Source of the DNA: an uncultured Prevotellaceae bacterium
Lineage (GTDB): Bacteria > Bacteroidota > Bacteroidia > Bacteroidales > Muribaculaceae
Length of the DNA: 64,000 bases
Assembly: GCA_900319525.1 (NCBI GenBank)
Contig: ONOU01000001.1
Span: 248,001-312,000 of the forward strand
Reading direction: 5' to 3'
In this document: one piece after another, positions 8,942 to 20,413 of the stretch
How the letters are laid out: each line of letters begins with the position of its first letter
How positions within the stretch are numbered: position 1 is the first letter of the stretch
Translations under genes and position numbers: made by a program
The notes under the pieces: generated by a model
The model's database searches: none
Seen by the model: the letters and a program-made list of their open reading frames with translations, nothing else
What the model was told of the DNA's origin: nothing

Positions 8942-9964
8942 TTACAGCGCGTCTATCAGGGCATCCACGTCTTCGGGGCGGGTGGCCCAACTGGTGACAA
9001 AGCGGCAATTCATCTTGTCGCCCACGGGGAACCATTGCTCAAAGACAAAGTCTTTTTCCAATCGGGCAATCGTTTCTTTGTCCAGCAAGACAAACTGCTG
9101 GTTGGTAGGAGAATTGCTGTACATGTCGTAGCCCTTGGCAACAAAGGCATCACGCAGCCTCATTGCCTGCTCGACAGCGTGGCGTGCGATCTTGAAGTAA
9201 AGCCCATCCTCCATCAGCACGTCGAACTGGATACCCAACAGACGCCCCTTAGCCAGCAAGGCGCCGTGCTGCTTGACTATCGTGAAAAAATGGGCCGGCG
9301 CATTGCCATGCGGGAAGACAACGGCCTCGCCACACAATGCGCCGCACTTTGTGCCGCCGATGTAAAAGACGTCACACAAGGCCGCCAGCTGCTGTATCGT
9401 GACGTCGCAGCCCTCAGCCATCAAGCCGTAGCCCAAGCGGGCACCGTCGATAAAGAGCGGCAACTTGTACTGCTTGCACACGTCGCTGATGGCTTGCAGC
9501 TCGTCTCGGCTATAAATCGTTCCCATCTCGGTCGAGAAGGTGATATAAACCATGCCTGGAAAGACCATGTGCTCGTATGCGATGTCGGCATAGAAAGCCT
9601 CTAACCATCGGCGCAGTTCGTCAGCATCCATTTTACCATCATGGCTGGGAAGGGCCAGCACCTTGTGCCCACCAAACTCGATGGCGCCCGACTCGTGCAC
9701 ATTGATGTGTCCTGTTTCCACCGAGAGCACTCCCTGGTAACCGCTCAACATCGCATCGATGACCGTGGCATTGGTCTGAGTGCCGCCGACGAGGAAAAAC
9801 ACGTCGGCATCGGGTGCTCCACAGGCCTGACGCACCTTGTCACGGGCAGCATTGCAGAAATCGTCCAGGCCGTAGCCCGTTGCTCGTTCGTTGTTGGTTG
9901 CAGACAGGCGATTGAGGATTGCCTCATGACAGCCGTTATTGTAATCGCTCTCGAATGAAATCAT
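8942..9964 (-). CDS. Low-specificity L-threonine aldolase-type PLP enzyme
   Basis: A PLP-dependent fold-type I enzyme of 340 residues, likely cleaving threonine or allo-threonine to glycine and acetaldehyde. The N-terminal substrate region is FESDYNNGCHEAIL. The segment FLVGGTQTNATVIDAML is typical of the cofactor phosphate region. Asp in FIDGARLGYG should pair with the pyridine nitrogen, and Lys in YIGGTKCGALCGEA should form the Schiff base. It is cytosolic and first in the operon leading to tsaB, DUF4290 and rimM. Its promoter is a good TTTG-N19-TACCTTTG match, and its leader contains CAAC-type heptamer repeats. Activity on related beta-hydroxy amino acids is equally possible. Confidence 0.88.
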   Translation of the reverse strand: MISFESDYNNGCHEAILNRLSATNNERATGYGLDDFCNAARDKVRQACGAPDADVFFLVGGTQTNATVIDAMLSGYQGVLSVETGHINVHESGAIEFGGHKVLALPSHDGKMDADELRRWLEAFYADIAYEHMVFPGMVYITFSTEMGTIYSRDELQAISDVCKQYKLPLFIDGARLGYGLMAEGCDVTIQQLAALCDVFYIGGTKCGALCGEAVVFPHGNAPAHFFTIVKQHGALLAKGRLLGIQFDVLMEDGLYFKIARHAVEQAMRLRDAFVAKGYDMYSNSPTNQQFVLLDKETIARLEKDFVFEQWFPVGDKMNCRFVTSWATRPEDVDALIDAL

Positions 9965-10006
9965 CGTTTTATGTTGTTAGTTGATAGTTGTTGGTTGATC
10001 GTTGTG

Positions 10007-10037
10007 CAAAGGTAATCAAAAAAGCGAGAATGACAAA
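10007..10037 (-). promoter_or_regulatory. Promoter of the threonine aldolase operon
   Basis: On the minus strand TTTG (10034-10037), a 19-base spacer, then TACCTTTG (10007-10014): a full match to the Bacteroidetes consensus. The leader is about 38 bases and made of CAAC/CAAY-type 6-7 base repeats. Confidence 0.75.
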
Positions 10038-10066
10038 CATCTATCAACCATTAACTAAAAAAGCAT

Positions 10067-10074
10067 TACCTTTG
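10067..10074 (+). promoter_or_regulatory. -7 box directly before the GH13 start codon
   Basis: TACCTTTG ends only four bases before the ATG at 10079. Transcription would be expected to start at or next to the ATG, so the mRNA may be leaderless. No clear -33 TTTG at the right distance. Confidence 0.5.
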
Positions 10075-10078
10075 CCAC

Positions 10079-11761
10079 ATGAAAGAAAACAAAAAGACCA
10101 TTATCTACCAATTGATGCCCCGCTGGTTTACCAACTGTAACGAGCATTGTATCCCCAATGGCACCATCAGCCAGAACGGCGTGGGCAAGTTCAATGACAT
10201 CGACGGGAAGAAACTGCGATCCATCAAGTCACTGGGTGCGACCCACGTGTGGTACACGGGCATTATCGAGCAGGCCACCGCCACCGACTATTCCCGCTAC
10301 GGCATCACACCGTGCAACCCCCACGTGGTCAAGGGCATTGCAGGGTCACCCTATGCCATACGGGACTACTATGACGTGAGCCCCGATCTTGCCCAGGACA
10401 TCGGCAACCGCATGGCTGAATTTGAGGCGCTTGTCGAGCGCACACACCGTGCGGGGCTCAAGGTCATCATCGACTTCGTGCCCAATCATGTCGCCCGCCA
10501 GTACCACAGCGACGTCAAGCCTGACGGCGTGCAGGACCTGGGCGAGGGTGACAATGACGGGATGTTCTTTGACCCGAACAACAACTTCTACTATATCACC
10601 GGCCAGGAGTTCGCGCCGCGGGATGTCGATCTGGGAAGCGGTGCCGACGCCTACCGCGAGTTTCCCGCCCGGGCCACGGGAAACGATTGCTACACGGCAA
10701 CGCCGGGACGTGACGACTGGTATGAGACCGTCAAGCTCAACTATGGCATCGACCCGTGGAACGGCAGCACCCATTTCAACCCCATCCCCTCCACGTGGAC
10801 CAGGATGCTCGAGATCCTCAAGTTCTGGGCCGGCAAGGGCGTTGACGGCTTTCGCTGCGACATGGCTCACATGGTGCCGGTAGCCTTTTGGCACTGGGCC
10901 ATCAGCCAGGTCAAGGCGGTTCACCCCGCCGTCATCTTCATTGCCGAGATCTATGACACGGCACTGTACCGCAGTTACATCCACGACGGCGGCTTTGACT
11001 ACCTGTATGACAAGGTGACGCTCTACGACACGCTGCGCGGCATCCTGTGCCAGGGCTGGCCCGCCAGCGGGCTTACCCGCTGCTGGCAGACCGTGGAGGG
11101 CATCGGCCCCAACATGCTCAACTTCCTCGAGAACCACGACGAGCAGCGCATCGCCTCGCGGCAGTTCGTGGGCGATGCGTTCAAGGCGCTGCCCGCCCTT
11201 GTCGTCAGCGCCACAATGACGGCCGGCCCCTTCATGCTCTATGCCGGGCAGGAACTGGGTGAGCGCGCCGCCGACGCCGAGGGGTTCAGCGGCCATGACG
11301 GGCGCACGACCATCTTCGACTACTGGAGCGTCCCCACCCTGCGCCGCTGGCATCAGGGCAGGCCCACCAGCGCCGAGCGCCGCTTGCGGGCCCTGTACCG
11401 CAAGATCCTGCGCCTGTGCAACAGCCAGGAGTGCCTGTCATGCGGCGGGTTCTTCGACCTGATGTACGTCAACCAGGACACGCTCGATGCCCGTTACCAG
11501 TATGCCTACCTGCGCTATCATGGCGGCGAGATGGTCCTCATCGTCGCCAACTTTGGCGACCGGGCCATCGACGCCACAGTGCGCATCCCCCAGCACGCCC
11601 TCGACTGCGCCGGCATCGCCCACGGCAACTGCCGCGCCACCGAGCTGCTGACACTGCAGGCCGCCCACGTGACCCTCACGGCCGATACCCGCATGACGCT
11701 CCACGCCGACGCCCACAGTGCGGCAATCTGGAGCCTAAAACCCTACCAGCACAGGCAGTAA
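10079..11761 (+). CDS. Alpha-amylase family glycoside hydrolase (GH13), cytosolic
   Basis: A 560-residue GH13 enzyme. The four conserved regions are visible: VIIDFVPNHVA, GVDGFRCDMAH (nucleophile Asp ~261), FIAEIYD (acid/base Glu ~290) and FLENHDEQRIAS (Asp ~354). The first barrel strand, TIIYQLMPRWF, begins within 20 residues of the ATG at 10079. This supports that start even though the -7 box ends only four bases before it. There is no signal peptide, so it probably acts in the cytosol on maltodextrin, glycogen or a related alpha-glucan. No SusC/SusD pair or other glycan gene is adjacent. The gene is noticeably richer in G+C than its upstream neighbour. Exact specificity cannot be told from sequence alone. 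Confidence 0.92.
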   Translation: MKENKKTIIYQLMPRWFTNCNEHCIPNGTISQNGVGKFNDIDGKKLRSIKSLGATHVWYTGIIEQATATDYSRYGITPCNPHVVKGIAGSPYAIRDYYDVSPDLAQDIGNRMAEFEALVERTHRAGLKVIIDFVPNHVARQYHSDVKPDGVQDLGEGDNDGMFFDPNNNFYYITGQEFAPRDVDLGSGADAYREFPARATGNDCYTATPGRDDWYETVKLNYGIDPWNGSTHFNPIPSTWTRMLEILKFWAGKGVDGFRCDMAHMVPVAFWHWAISQVKAVHPAVIFIAEIYDTALYRSYIHDGGFDYLYDKVTLYDTLRGILCQGWPASGLTRCWQTVEGIGPNMLNFLENHDEQRIASRQFVGDAFKALPALVVSATMTAGPFMLYAGQELGERAADAEGFSGHDGRTTIFDYWSVPTLRRWHQGRPTSAERRLRALYRKILRLCNSQECLSCGGFFDLMYVNQDTLDARYQYAYLRYHGGEMVLIVANFGDRAIDATVRIPQHALDCAGIAHGNCRATELLTLQAAHVTLTADTRMTLHADAHSAAIWSLKPYQHRQ

Positions 11762-11828
11762 AGGAAATCATCAAAAAAAACTGTCCCATTTGTCATAAAA
11801 AAGTTGCGATTGTTGCGGGAAAAATGTT

Positions 11829-11836
11829 TACCTTTG
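11829..11836 (+). promoter_or_regulatory. -7 box upstream of prs
   Basis: TACCTTTG, with a weak -33 candidate GTTG 22 bases upstream. It gives a leader of about 35 bases for prs. Confidence 0.5.
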
Positions 11837-11876
11837 CCGATAGTTAAACCTGAACAATCGTATCAAAAAAATTCTT

Positions 11877-12812
11877 ATGGCTGAAATGAAAGTTTTCTCG
11901 GGCACTAACTCACGTTATGTTGCCCTGAAGATTGCAAGAGAACTGGGTGTTGAACTGGGTAAAGTGAACGTTTCTCATTTTGCCGACGGGGAGTTTGAAG
12001 TATGCTATGAGGAGCCGGTGCGCGGTGCCGAAGTCTATCTCGTGCAATCCACATTCAATGCATGTGAAAACCTGATGGAGCTGTTGCTGATGATTGATGC
12101 CGCCAGGCGCGCCTCGGCACAGTCAGTCATTGCCGTCATCCCCTACTTCGGGTGGGCCCGTCAGGACCGCAAGGACAAGCCCCGCGTGTCCATCGCCTCA
12201 AAGCTGGTGGCAAATCTGCTGATTGCCGCTGGCATCGACCGACTGATCACCATGGACCTGCATGCCGACCAGATCCAGGGCTTCTTTGACATTCCGGTGG
12301 ATCACCTGTATGCATCTACCATGTTTGTGCCCGACATCGCCTCACTGGGACTCAAGGACATGGTCATCGCCTCGCCCGACGTGGGCGGCGCCAAGCGTGC
12401 CAACTCCTATGCCAAGTACTTCAACGCGCCGCTCGTGCTGTGCCACAAGCACCGCCAGCAGGCCAATGTGGTGGAGTCGATGACCATCATCGGCGAGGTA
12501 CAGGACAAGGACGTCATCCTCATCGACGACATGGTGGACACCGCAGGCACCATCTGCAAGGCCGCCTCGCTGATGAAGGAGCACGGCGCACGCAGCGTGC
12601 GCGCCTACATCTCCCACGCCGTGATGAGCAATCCCGCCAGTGAGCGCGTGATGGCCAGCGGCCTTGACGAGCTGGTGGTCAGCGACAGCATCCCCTTTGA
12701 CACCGACAAGTGCCCCAAGGTGAGGGTCCTTAGCGTCGACAAGATGTTTGCCCATGCCATCAAGCATGTCAACATCAAGAAGTCCATCAACGACCTGTTC
12801 CTGTTCAAATGA
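11877..12812 (+). CDS. prs: Ribose-phosphate pyrophosphokinase
   Basis: Makes PRPP from ribose 5-phosphate and ATP for nucleotide, histidine and tryptophan synthesis. The 311-residue length is typical. The N-terminal sequence MKVFSGTNSRYVALKIAREL and the segment ADGEFEVCYEEPVRGAEVYL are family hallmarks. The flexible-loop region PYFGWARQDRKDKPRVSI is conserved. The PRPP-binding loop DVILIDDMVDTAGTI lies near residues 210-225. It is cytosolic and appears to be transcribed alone from the TACCTTTG box 40 bases upstream. A 42-bp near-perfect palindrome lies 55 bases after the stop and may end transcription. Confidence 0.96.
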   Translation: MAEMKVFSGTNSRYVALKIARELGVELGKVNVSHFADGEFEVCYEEPVRGAEVYLVQSTFNACENLMELLLMIDAARRASAQSVIAVIPYFGWARQDRKDKPRVSIASKLVANLLIAAGIDRLITMDLHADQIQGFFDIPVDHLYASTMFVPDIASLGLKDMVIASPDVGGAKRANSYAKYFNAPLVLCHKHRQQANVVESMTIIGEVQDKDVILIDDMVDTAGTICKAASLMKEHGARSVRAYISHAVMSNPASERVMASGLDELVVSDSIPFDTDKCPKVRVLSVDKMFAHAIKHVNIKKSINDLFLFK

Positions 12813-12866
12813 TGCTTGTTGCGCGCGAGAACCTATAGCTAGGCGTAGCCAAATTTAACAAAATTA

Positions 12867-12908
12867 TAGGTATAGGCGTTTAGGTCGCGACCTTAACGCC
12901 TATACCTA
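12867..12908. repeat. 42-bp near-perfect palindrome
   Basis: Half-site TAGGTATAGGCGTT and its complement flank a core AGGTCGCGACCT. Only one symmetric position pair mismatches over 42 bases. Unlike the other terminators here it has no loop and no immediate T-run on the plus strand. It may be a terminator for prs, or a binding or recombination site. Confidence 0.7.
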
Positions 12909-13032
12909 AATAATTATTAATTTCGGCGATGATTTAGATGTTGGCCCAAACCCTGCGGGACACAGCCTCCCTTTATAGTTCAATACCAAAATGCGCACAA
13001 AAGCAAGAATTATAGTTTTTAAACGAATTTTA

Positions 13033-13064
13033 CTTGTTATTTACATTTATTTTATATATTTTTG
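13033..13064 (+). promoter_or_regulatory. Promoter of the beta-propeller/amidase pair
   Basis: CTTG (13033-13036), a 20-base spacer and TATTTTTG (13057-13064). The same CTTG variant of the -33 box precedes the C1 peptidase and the second sigma factor gene. The leader is about 75 bases. Confidence 0.6.
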
Positions 13065-13142
13065 CTGCAATATATCACTTTGCTTATTATTTTTAATAGT
13101 TTATATTACCTTTATTGTTTAACTTTAAACCATTTAACCATC

Positions 13143-14039
13143 ATGATGAGAAAACTACTTTTCGCATTAGCGTTAGGTCTCTCGATGAGTGCGATGGGCC
13201 AGGTACTGCAAGTGACCTCGATCGAGCGGGTCAATCTGCCTGACAAAGCAGCTGTAGCAGCTATCAGCCCCCAGGGCGATTACCTGCTGCTGACCAGCGC
13301 TACCAACCAGGGCCTCACCAAGCTAGACCTAGCCAGTGGCCAGACACAAGTGCTGAGCAATGCACCCAGCGCAGGCCATAACGTGAAGATTTCGCCCGAC
13401 GGCCAGACGGTCGTTTACCGCGAAGGCTCATTTAATGACAAGCACCTGCGGCAGTCCACACTCAAGAGCGTGAACCTGGCTACCGGTGCCAGCCAAGTGC
13501 TGGTAAAGCCCACACGCGACCTGCAGGGCTATAACGTCGATGCCACGAGCGTGGGCGCAGTGAACAAGGGCAAATTCAGCAAGAAGGCCATCGGCAGCGC
13601 CAAGGCCCAGAACGTGCCTGTGCTCTCCATCAACAAGGGACAGCTGATGATTACCAGCAACGGCAAGACCCGCCAACTGTCACCCAGCGGCACCCAGTTC
13701 AGCTACATGTGGGCCTCACTGTCGCCTGACGGCACGAAGGTGCTTTATTACCAGGCAGCCCACGGAGCCTACGTCTGCAATCTGGACGGCACTGGCGTGC
13801 ATAAGGTGGGCCAGATGCGTGCCCCGGTATGGTATGACGACAATACCGTCGTGGGCATGATGGATAAGGACGACGGCGAGTTTATCTACGCCTCGACCAT
13901 CGTTGCAGCAAACCTCGACGGCACCACCCAGGTGCTCACCAGCGATGACGTCATCGCGATGTATCCTCACGCCACCAGCGGCAAGATTGTCTTCAGCACA
14001 CCGGCCGGAGAGGCTTATATGATTAACGTAACCAAATGA
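13143..14039 (+). CDS. Exported beta-propeller (TolB/PD40-like) protein
   Basis: About 298 residues from the ATG at 13143 (or 13146), chosen because it opens a clean signal peptide, MMRKLLFALALGLSMSAMGQ; the frame stays open further upstream but that part overlaps the promoter. The mature part contains WD40/PD40-like strands: AISPQGDYLLLTSA, VKISPDGQTVVYREG and ASLSPDGTKVLYYQ, each with an SPDG-type turn. These indicate a small beta-propeller, likely a binding or scaffold protein in the periplasm or on the surface. Its stop overlaps the ATG of the long amidase-like gene (ATGA), so the two are translationally coupled and probably work together on peptidoglycan or a surface polymer. No catalytic residues are recognisable. 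Confidence 0.8.
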   Translation: MMRKLLFALALGLSMSAMGQVLQVTSIERVNLPDKAAVAAISPQGDYLLLTSATNQGLTKLDLASGQTQVLSNAPSAGHNVKISPDGQTVVYREGSFNDKHLRQSTLKSVNLATGASQVLVKPTRDLQGYNVDATSVGAVNKGKFSKKAIGSAKAQNVPVLSINKGQLMITSNGKTRQLSPSGTQFSYMWASLSPDGTKVLYYQAAHGAYVCNLDGTGVHKVGQMRAPVWYDDNTVVGMMDKDDGEFIYASTIVAANLDGTTQVLTSDDVIAMYPHATSGKIVFSTPAGEAYMINVTK

Positions 14040-17000
14040 TGACAGCTATGAAAAAGATTTTATTACTTGCCGTAGCTGCTATCCTGGCAGCAGGCACATT
14101 GCAATCCAAGACGGCTGACGAGGTGCGTATCTACCTGAATCCGGGCCACGGCAGCTGGGGCCCCAACGACCGCCCGATGGCGACTATCCCCTATCCTGCC
14201 CTCCCCGAGACCGGTCGTCCTGACACAAACGGATTCTATGAGTCAAATACCAACCTGTGGAAATCCATCCAGACCCGTGCCACGCTCATCAAGATGGGTG
14301 TAAAGCCCGAGAACATCACCATGTCCAGGTGGTTTAACGGGCCATACCCCTATGTATCGGGCGCTGAGGATGCCGAGATCTATAACCGCCCGCTGTCTGA
14401 GATCTGTGAGGAGGTTGAAGTGGGCAACTATGACATGTTCCTGTCACACCACTCTAACGCAGCAACCGACGGCACTTCCACCAACTACCCGCTCATACTG
14501 TATCGCGGCAATGACGGCGATGGCGGAGACCTGGCTCCAGGCAGCCGTGCCATGGCATCGGTCTGCTGGCCACTGTTTTACACTAACGAGATTGACGTGA
14601 TGAACTACTATAGCCCCACGAGCCCTAACATCCGTGGTGACATCAACTTCTATGGCAGCTCATCGACCCGCGTCGATCCCAATACAGGTATCGCTTACAC
14701 CGGCTATCTGGGCGTGTTGAAACACGGCGCTCCCGGTTTCCTGATTGAGGGCTACTTCCACACCTACCAGCCGGCACGTCATCGTGCATTGAACTCTGAT
14801 TACTGTCACCAGGAGGGTATCCGCATCGCGCGCGGCATCGGCGAGTACTTCGGACTCAATCCCGAGACCAAAGGCTACATCATGGGTACAGTTAAGGACA
14901 TGCACAATCACTTGATCCACAACCTGTATAAGTACAATCCCGGCACAATCGACCAGTGGGCACCGATCGACGGAGCGGTTGTCACCCTGTACAAGGACGG
15001 CAACGCTGTGGGCACTTACACGACCGACACGTTGAAGAACGGTGTGTTCGTGTTTGAGAACCTGGAGCCCGGCAACTACACCATCGGAGTCGAGGCCGAG
15101 GGCTATAAGCCCCTGGGCGAATACACAACGGCATCCATCGACAACCAGTGGCGCGAGTACATCGACAAGGCCGCTGGCACACTGGTAGTTGAAGCCAACA
15201 AGACGACCTATGCCGTGCCGATGCTTGAGGAAGTGGGCTATGTGATTCCCGAGGATCTTTATCCCAACTACCCCGAGCCCAATCTGCCCGGCTATGTCAA
15301 TGCACCCGAGAAACTCTACCTGGAGCATGACGGCGGCACCGACTACGAGTTTGAGGGTGCTGTTAAACGCATGCTCGTGCGTGGCGACACGACCGTGGTG
15401 CTCACCGATGCCGAGGGCACTCCTCACCTCTACCTGATTAACAATGTCCAGAAGGCCATCGTCAAGGAACTGAGCATCAACGGCATCACAGAAGCCGAGC
15501 CCGACAACGCCGGCTTCTACAGCCGCCTTGCCGACATCTGCTTCACTGCCGACGATCAGTTAGTGGGCATCAATAGCGTGATGACGCAATACAGCAACGA
15601 CTTTGTTGACGAGGGTTTTGCCCGTGGCACATTGCGCCTGTTCAAGTGGGCCGACTTTGACAGCGATCCCGTTGAATGGGTTAACACCCAGAGCTCAGCC
15701 AACTTCTACCGTTATCGTCCGCAGGCACTGGCCATCGACGGCCCCGCCGGCGAATGTACGGTTACTGTTATCGGCACCAACATGAGCAGCACTGTGGGCG
15801 GCATGAGGTTCTTGAAACTGGGTATCAACAACGATGTGATTACCAGCACCGTTTACACCGAGAAGACCATCAGCGCCAGCAGCAACTTCACCTTGCCCAA
15901 GGTGGGTGAGCCCGTGCTGACGTTGTCGCCTCGAAGCGATGACAATGTGGTGCTTGACGGCAATCAGATCCTGCCCTTTGAGGTAGCCACTGCCAAGAGC
16001 AACGGCGTTGACAGCGATGTGATTGGCCGCTTTGAGAGCGATGAGGACGATGCCGCCGCTGTGGGCGTTTCGTTCTTCAAGTATGCTAAGCGCCAGTATA
16101 TGGTCACTCCCTACATGCAAGAGACCGCAGTGGGCGGCATCAAGCTGTATGACATCACTGCAGGACTCGACCAGGCCGCCCTGGTAGCCACCACCAACAC
16201 CGACCTTGACCCGCTGGCCTGCCAGTTCATGTCAACCGGTGCTGCCGTTAAGGGAGAGGACATCAACCTGTACCTGATGCAGGACAACAAGATCACCAAG
16301 TGGCAGGCACTGGCCAGCGCCCAGCCTGCCGTTGCCGGTATCTATGCCTACGGCTTGACTGTTGCCGAAAATGAGCAGCAAGGCTACACCTTCACCTTCA
16401 TTGCCAACGATGATGCCCAGCAGGGCTTCATCACCTTCTATGACAACGAGGGCAATGAAGTCGGCACTATCGAGGTGCCCGACGTAGTACAGGGTGAGAA
16501 CAGCATCGATATCGCATACACCGACCTTCCTGCCGAGCCCGGCGATAGCCTGACATGGGCTGTTACCCTCGCTGGTGAGAACATCACTACCATCCAACGC
16601 ATCAACCCGCTCGTCGAGACCTACAGCGGCGGCCAGTTGTTTGTTGCTGTTGACAAGTCACCGTGCAGTCCCAAGATGGGTACCATCTATGCCGGTCACC
16701 GTCCTGCTAGTGGCAGTGCCAGCAATGGTATCTACGTGTGTGACGCTATGGGCCAGCGCGTGAGCGATGACCTGTACCGTGGCGGTCACTCATGGAGCAG
16801 CAATTACCGTATGGGTATTGATGCCCAAGGCAAGCTCTATGTCCCCGATTGGGGTGATGGCACCTCGGGCGTATATATCGCCGATCCCACTAAGCTGGAG
16901 GACACCTGGACAGAGTTCTTCATCGGCACTCGCGCCAGCAGTGGCCTGATCACCAATGACGGGCAAAACGTAGGCTCATCGACGCCAGGCGTTGCCATTG

Positions 17001-17764
17001 GCGGCAGTGGTGCCGACACCAAGCTGTATGTATATCTTGAGGACTTTGGCAACGGTGTGGGTGTTTATAACATCGGTCAGGAAGACGGCACGGTGGTTGA
17101 CACCTGGTCAACTGCCCCCAACCAGTACTTTGACATCGGTGCATGGCAGCTCAACACCAACGGTAATGTGGTTGCTGATCCCGGTGGACGTGGCGTTTGG
17201 GTATCACAGTACCGCAGTGCGGGTAACAACGCCGCTGGGGTTCCCTCGCTGATGTTTGTTGACAACGACGGCAATGTGACCTTCAACTCGGGCCGCGCCC
17301 CCTACGGCGAGATGCTCAACGGCAGTGACCGTGCCGGCTTTACCGTCAGCGACGACGCCAGCATGCTTGTCATCAACGATGGCAGCTATGTGCTGCAGTT
17401 CTTTGATGTGACCTGGGACGGCACGACGCCCATCATCGCGCCCAAGTACTCTTACAAGACCGGACAGGGCTCCATCTTCCAGATGGCATTTGACTACGCC
17501 GGCAACTTGGTTTGCGCCGGCGGCAACATCGGTATTTACTCGTTGCCCACTACCAGCAACGTCCACACGACTCCCGCGTGTGGCGACTTCTCGATGGTGA
17601 AGGTACCCACCGCAATCAATGAGACTCAGGTGACCAAGACTGTTGTCAGCGAGCGTTACTATGACATCCGTGGTATTGAGTACAGCCATCCTGTACAGGG
17701 CGTGAACATCATCGTTCGCACCTACAGTGACGGCTCGACCCAGAGCGTGAAGGTCATTAAGTAG
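14036..17764 (+). CDS. Very long exported amidase_3-like protein with C-terminal tail
   Basis: A 1242-residue secreted protein; the ATG at 14048 (MKKILLLAVAAILAAG) is a better signal-peptide start than 14036. Residues ~30-280 resemble N-acetylmuramoyl-L-alanine amidases of the amidase_3 group: IYLNPGHGSWG (zinc His), MFLSHHSNAATDG (zinc His) and FLIEGYFHTYQP (candidate catalytic Glu). A carboxypeptidase-regulatory-like domain follows near 285-370 (DGAVVTLYKDGN, VFVFENLEPGNYTIG). The remaining ~850 residues are beta-rich and look like propeller or Ig-like modules. The end, YYDIRGIEYSHPVQGVNIIV then RTYSDGS, resembles a sorting-type tail and is shared with the protein at 42954-44936. Homologues are sometimes annotated as xanthan lyase; I see no support for that here. 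It is coupled to the preceding propeller gene. Confidence 0.75.
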   Translation: MMTAMKKILLLAVAAILAAGTLQSKTADEVRIYLNPGHGSWGPNDRPMATIPYPALPETGRPDTNGFYESNTNLWKSIQTRATLIKMGVKPENITMSRWFNGPYPYVSGAEDAEIYNRPLSEICEEVEVGNYDMFLSHHSNAATDGTSTNYPLILYRGNDGDGGDLAPGSRAMASVCWPLFYTNEIDVMNYYSPTSPNIRGDINFYGSSSTRVDPNTGIAYTGYLGVLKHGAPGFLIEGYFHTYQPARHRALNSDYCHQEGIRIARGIGEYFGLNPETKGYIMGTVKDMHNHLIHNLYKYNPGTIDQWAPIDGAVVTLYKDGNAVGTYTTDTLKNGVFVFENLEPGNYTIGVEAEGYKPLGEYTTASIDNQWREYIDKAAGTLVVEANKTTYAVPMLEEVGYVIPEDLYPNYPEPNLPGYVNAPEKLYLEHDGGTDYEFEGAVKRMLVRGDTTVVLTDAEGTPHLYLINNVQKAIVKELSINGITEAEPDNAGFYSRLADICFTADDQLVGINSVMTQYSNDFVDEGFARGTLRLFKWADFDSDPVEWVNTQSSANFYRYRPQALAIDGPAGECTVTVIGTNMSSTVGGMRFLKLGINNDVITSTVYTEKTISASSNFTLPKVGEPVLTLSPRSDDNVVLDGNQILPFEVATAKSNGVDSDVIGRFESDEDDAAAVGVSFFKYAKRQYMVTPYMQETAVGGIKLYDITAGLDQAALVATTNTDLDPLACQFMSTGAAVKGEDINLYLMQDNKITKWQALASAQPAVAGIYAYGLTVAENEQQGYTFTFIANDDAQQGFITFYDNEGNEVGTIEVPDVVQGENSIDIAYTDLPAEPGDSLTWAVTLAGENITTIQRINPLVETYSGGQLFVAVDKSPCSPKMGTIYAGHRPASGSASNGIYVCDAMGQRVSDDLYRGGHSWSSNYRMGIDAQGKLYVPDWGDGTSGVYIADPTKLEDTWTEFFIGTRASSGLITNDGQNVGSSTPGVAIGGSGADTKLYVYLEDFGNGVGVYNIGQEDGTVVDTWSTAPNQYFDIGAWQLNTNGNVVADPGGRGVWVSQYRSAGNNAAGVPSLMFVDNDGNVTFNSGRAPYGEMLNGSDRAGFTVSDDASMLVINDGSYVLQFFDVTWDGTTPIIAPKYSYKTGQGSIFQMAFDYAGNLVCAGGNIGIYSLPTTSNVHTTPACGDFSMVKVPTAINETQVTKTVVSERYYDIRGIEYSHPVQGVNIIVRTYSDGSTQSVKVIK

Positions 17765-17821
17765 CCTTTAGGCTTTTAGGCAGGTTTACATGAATTAAAA
17801 CGCGCCTGAACCATTACAGAC

Positions 17822-17866
17822 ACACGGGCGACCCGCTGCATCAGGGCCGCCCGTTGTGTTATTTTT
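17822..17866 (+). terminator. Intrinsic terminator after the amidase-like gene
   Basis: ACACGGGCG pairs with CGCCCG-TTGTGT, followed by TATTTTTAT. It lies 57 bases after the stop. Confidence 0.75.
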
Positions 17867-17911
17867 ATATAAATGATGCGGGGGTATGGGATGAAATTGA
17901 GGCGATTTTTG

Positions 17912-17919
17912 TAACTTTG
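17912..17919 (+). promoter_or_regulatory. -7 box upstream of lon
   Basis: TAACTTTG, about 50 bases before the lon ATG. No convincing -33 box and no recognisable heat-shock operator. Confidence 0.45.
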
Positions 17920-17968
17920 GCACCCGATTTGCGTGTCTAGGCACATTATACTCAACCAAAACTGAAAA

Positions 17969-20407
<2,439 letters not shown>

Positions 20408-20413
<6 letters not shown>

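Larger units (their letters stand above)
12813..13142. other. Intergenic stretch after prs with a palindrome and a promoter
   Basis: This 330-base stretch holds a 42-bp palindrome at 12867-12908 and the promoter of the next gene at 13033-13064. The rest is AT-rich and shows no coding signal on either strand. Confidence 0.6.

Noticed and set aside
11416-11847. 143-codon open frame overlapping the GH13 3' end
   Set aside because: Arg/Pro/His-rich shifted frame of a GC-rich gene; it also runs through the prs promoter.
14036-17764. Annotation of the long secreted protein as xanthan lyase
   Set aside because: The readable motifs are amidase_3-like zinc ligands and a carboxypeptidase-regulatory-like domain. 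No polysaccharide-lyase motif was seen.
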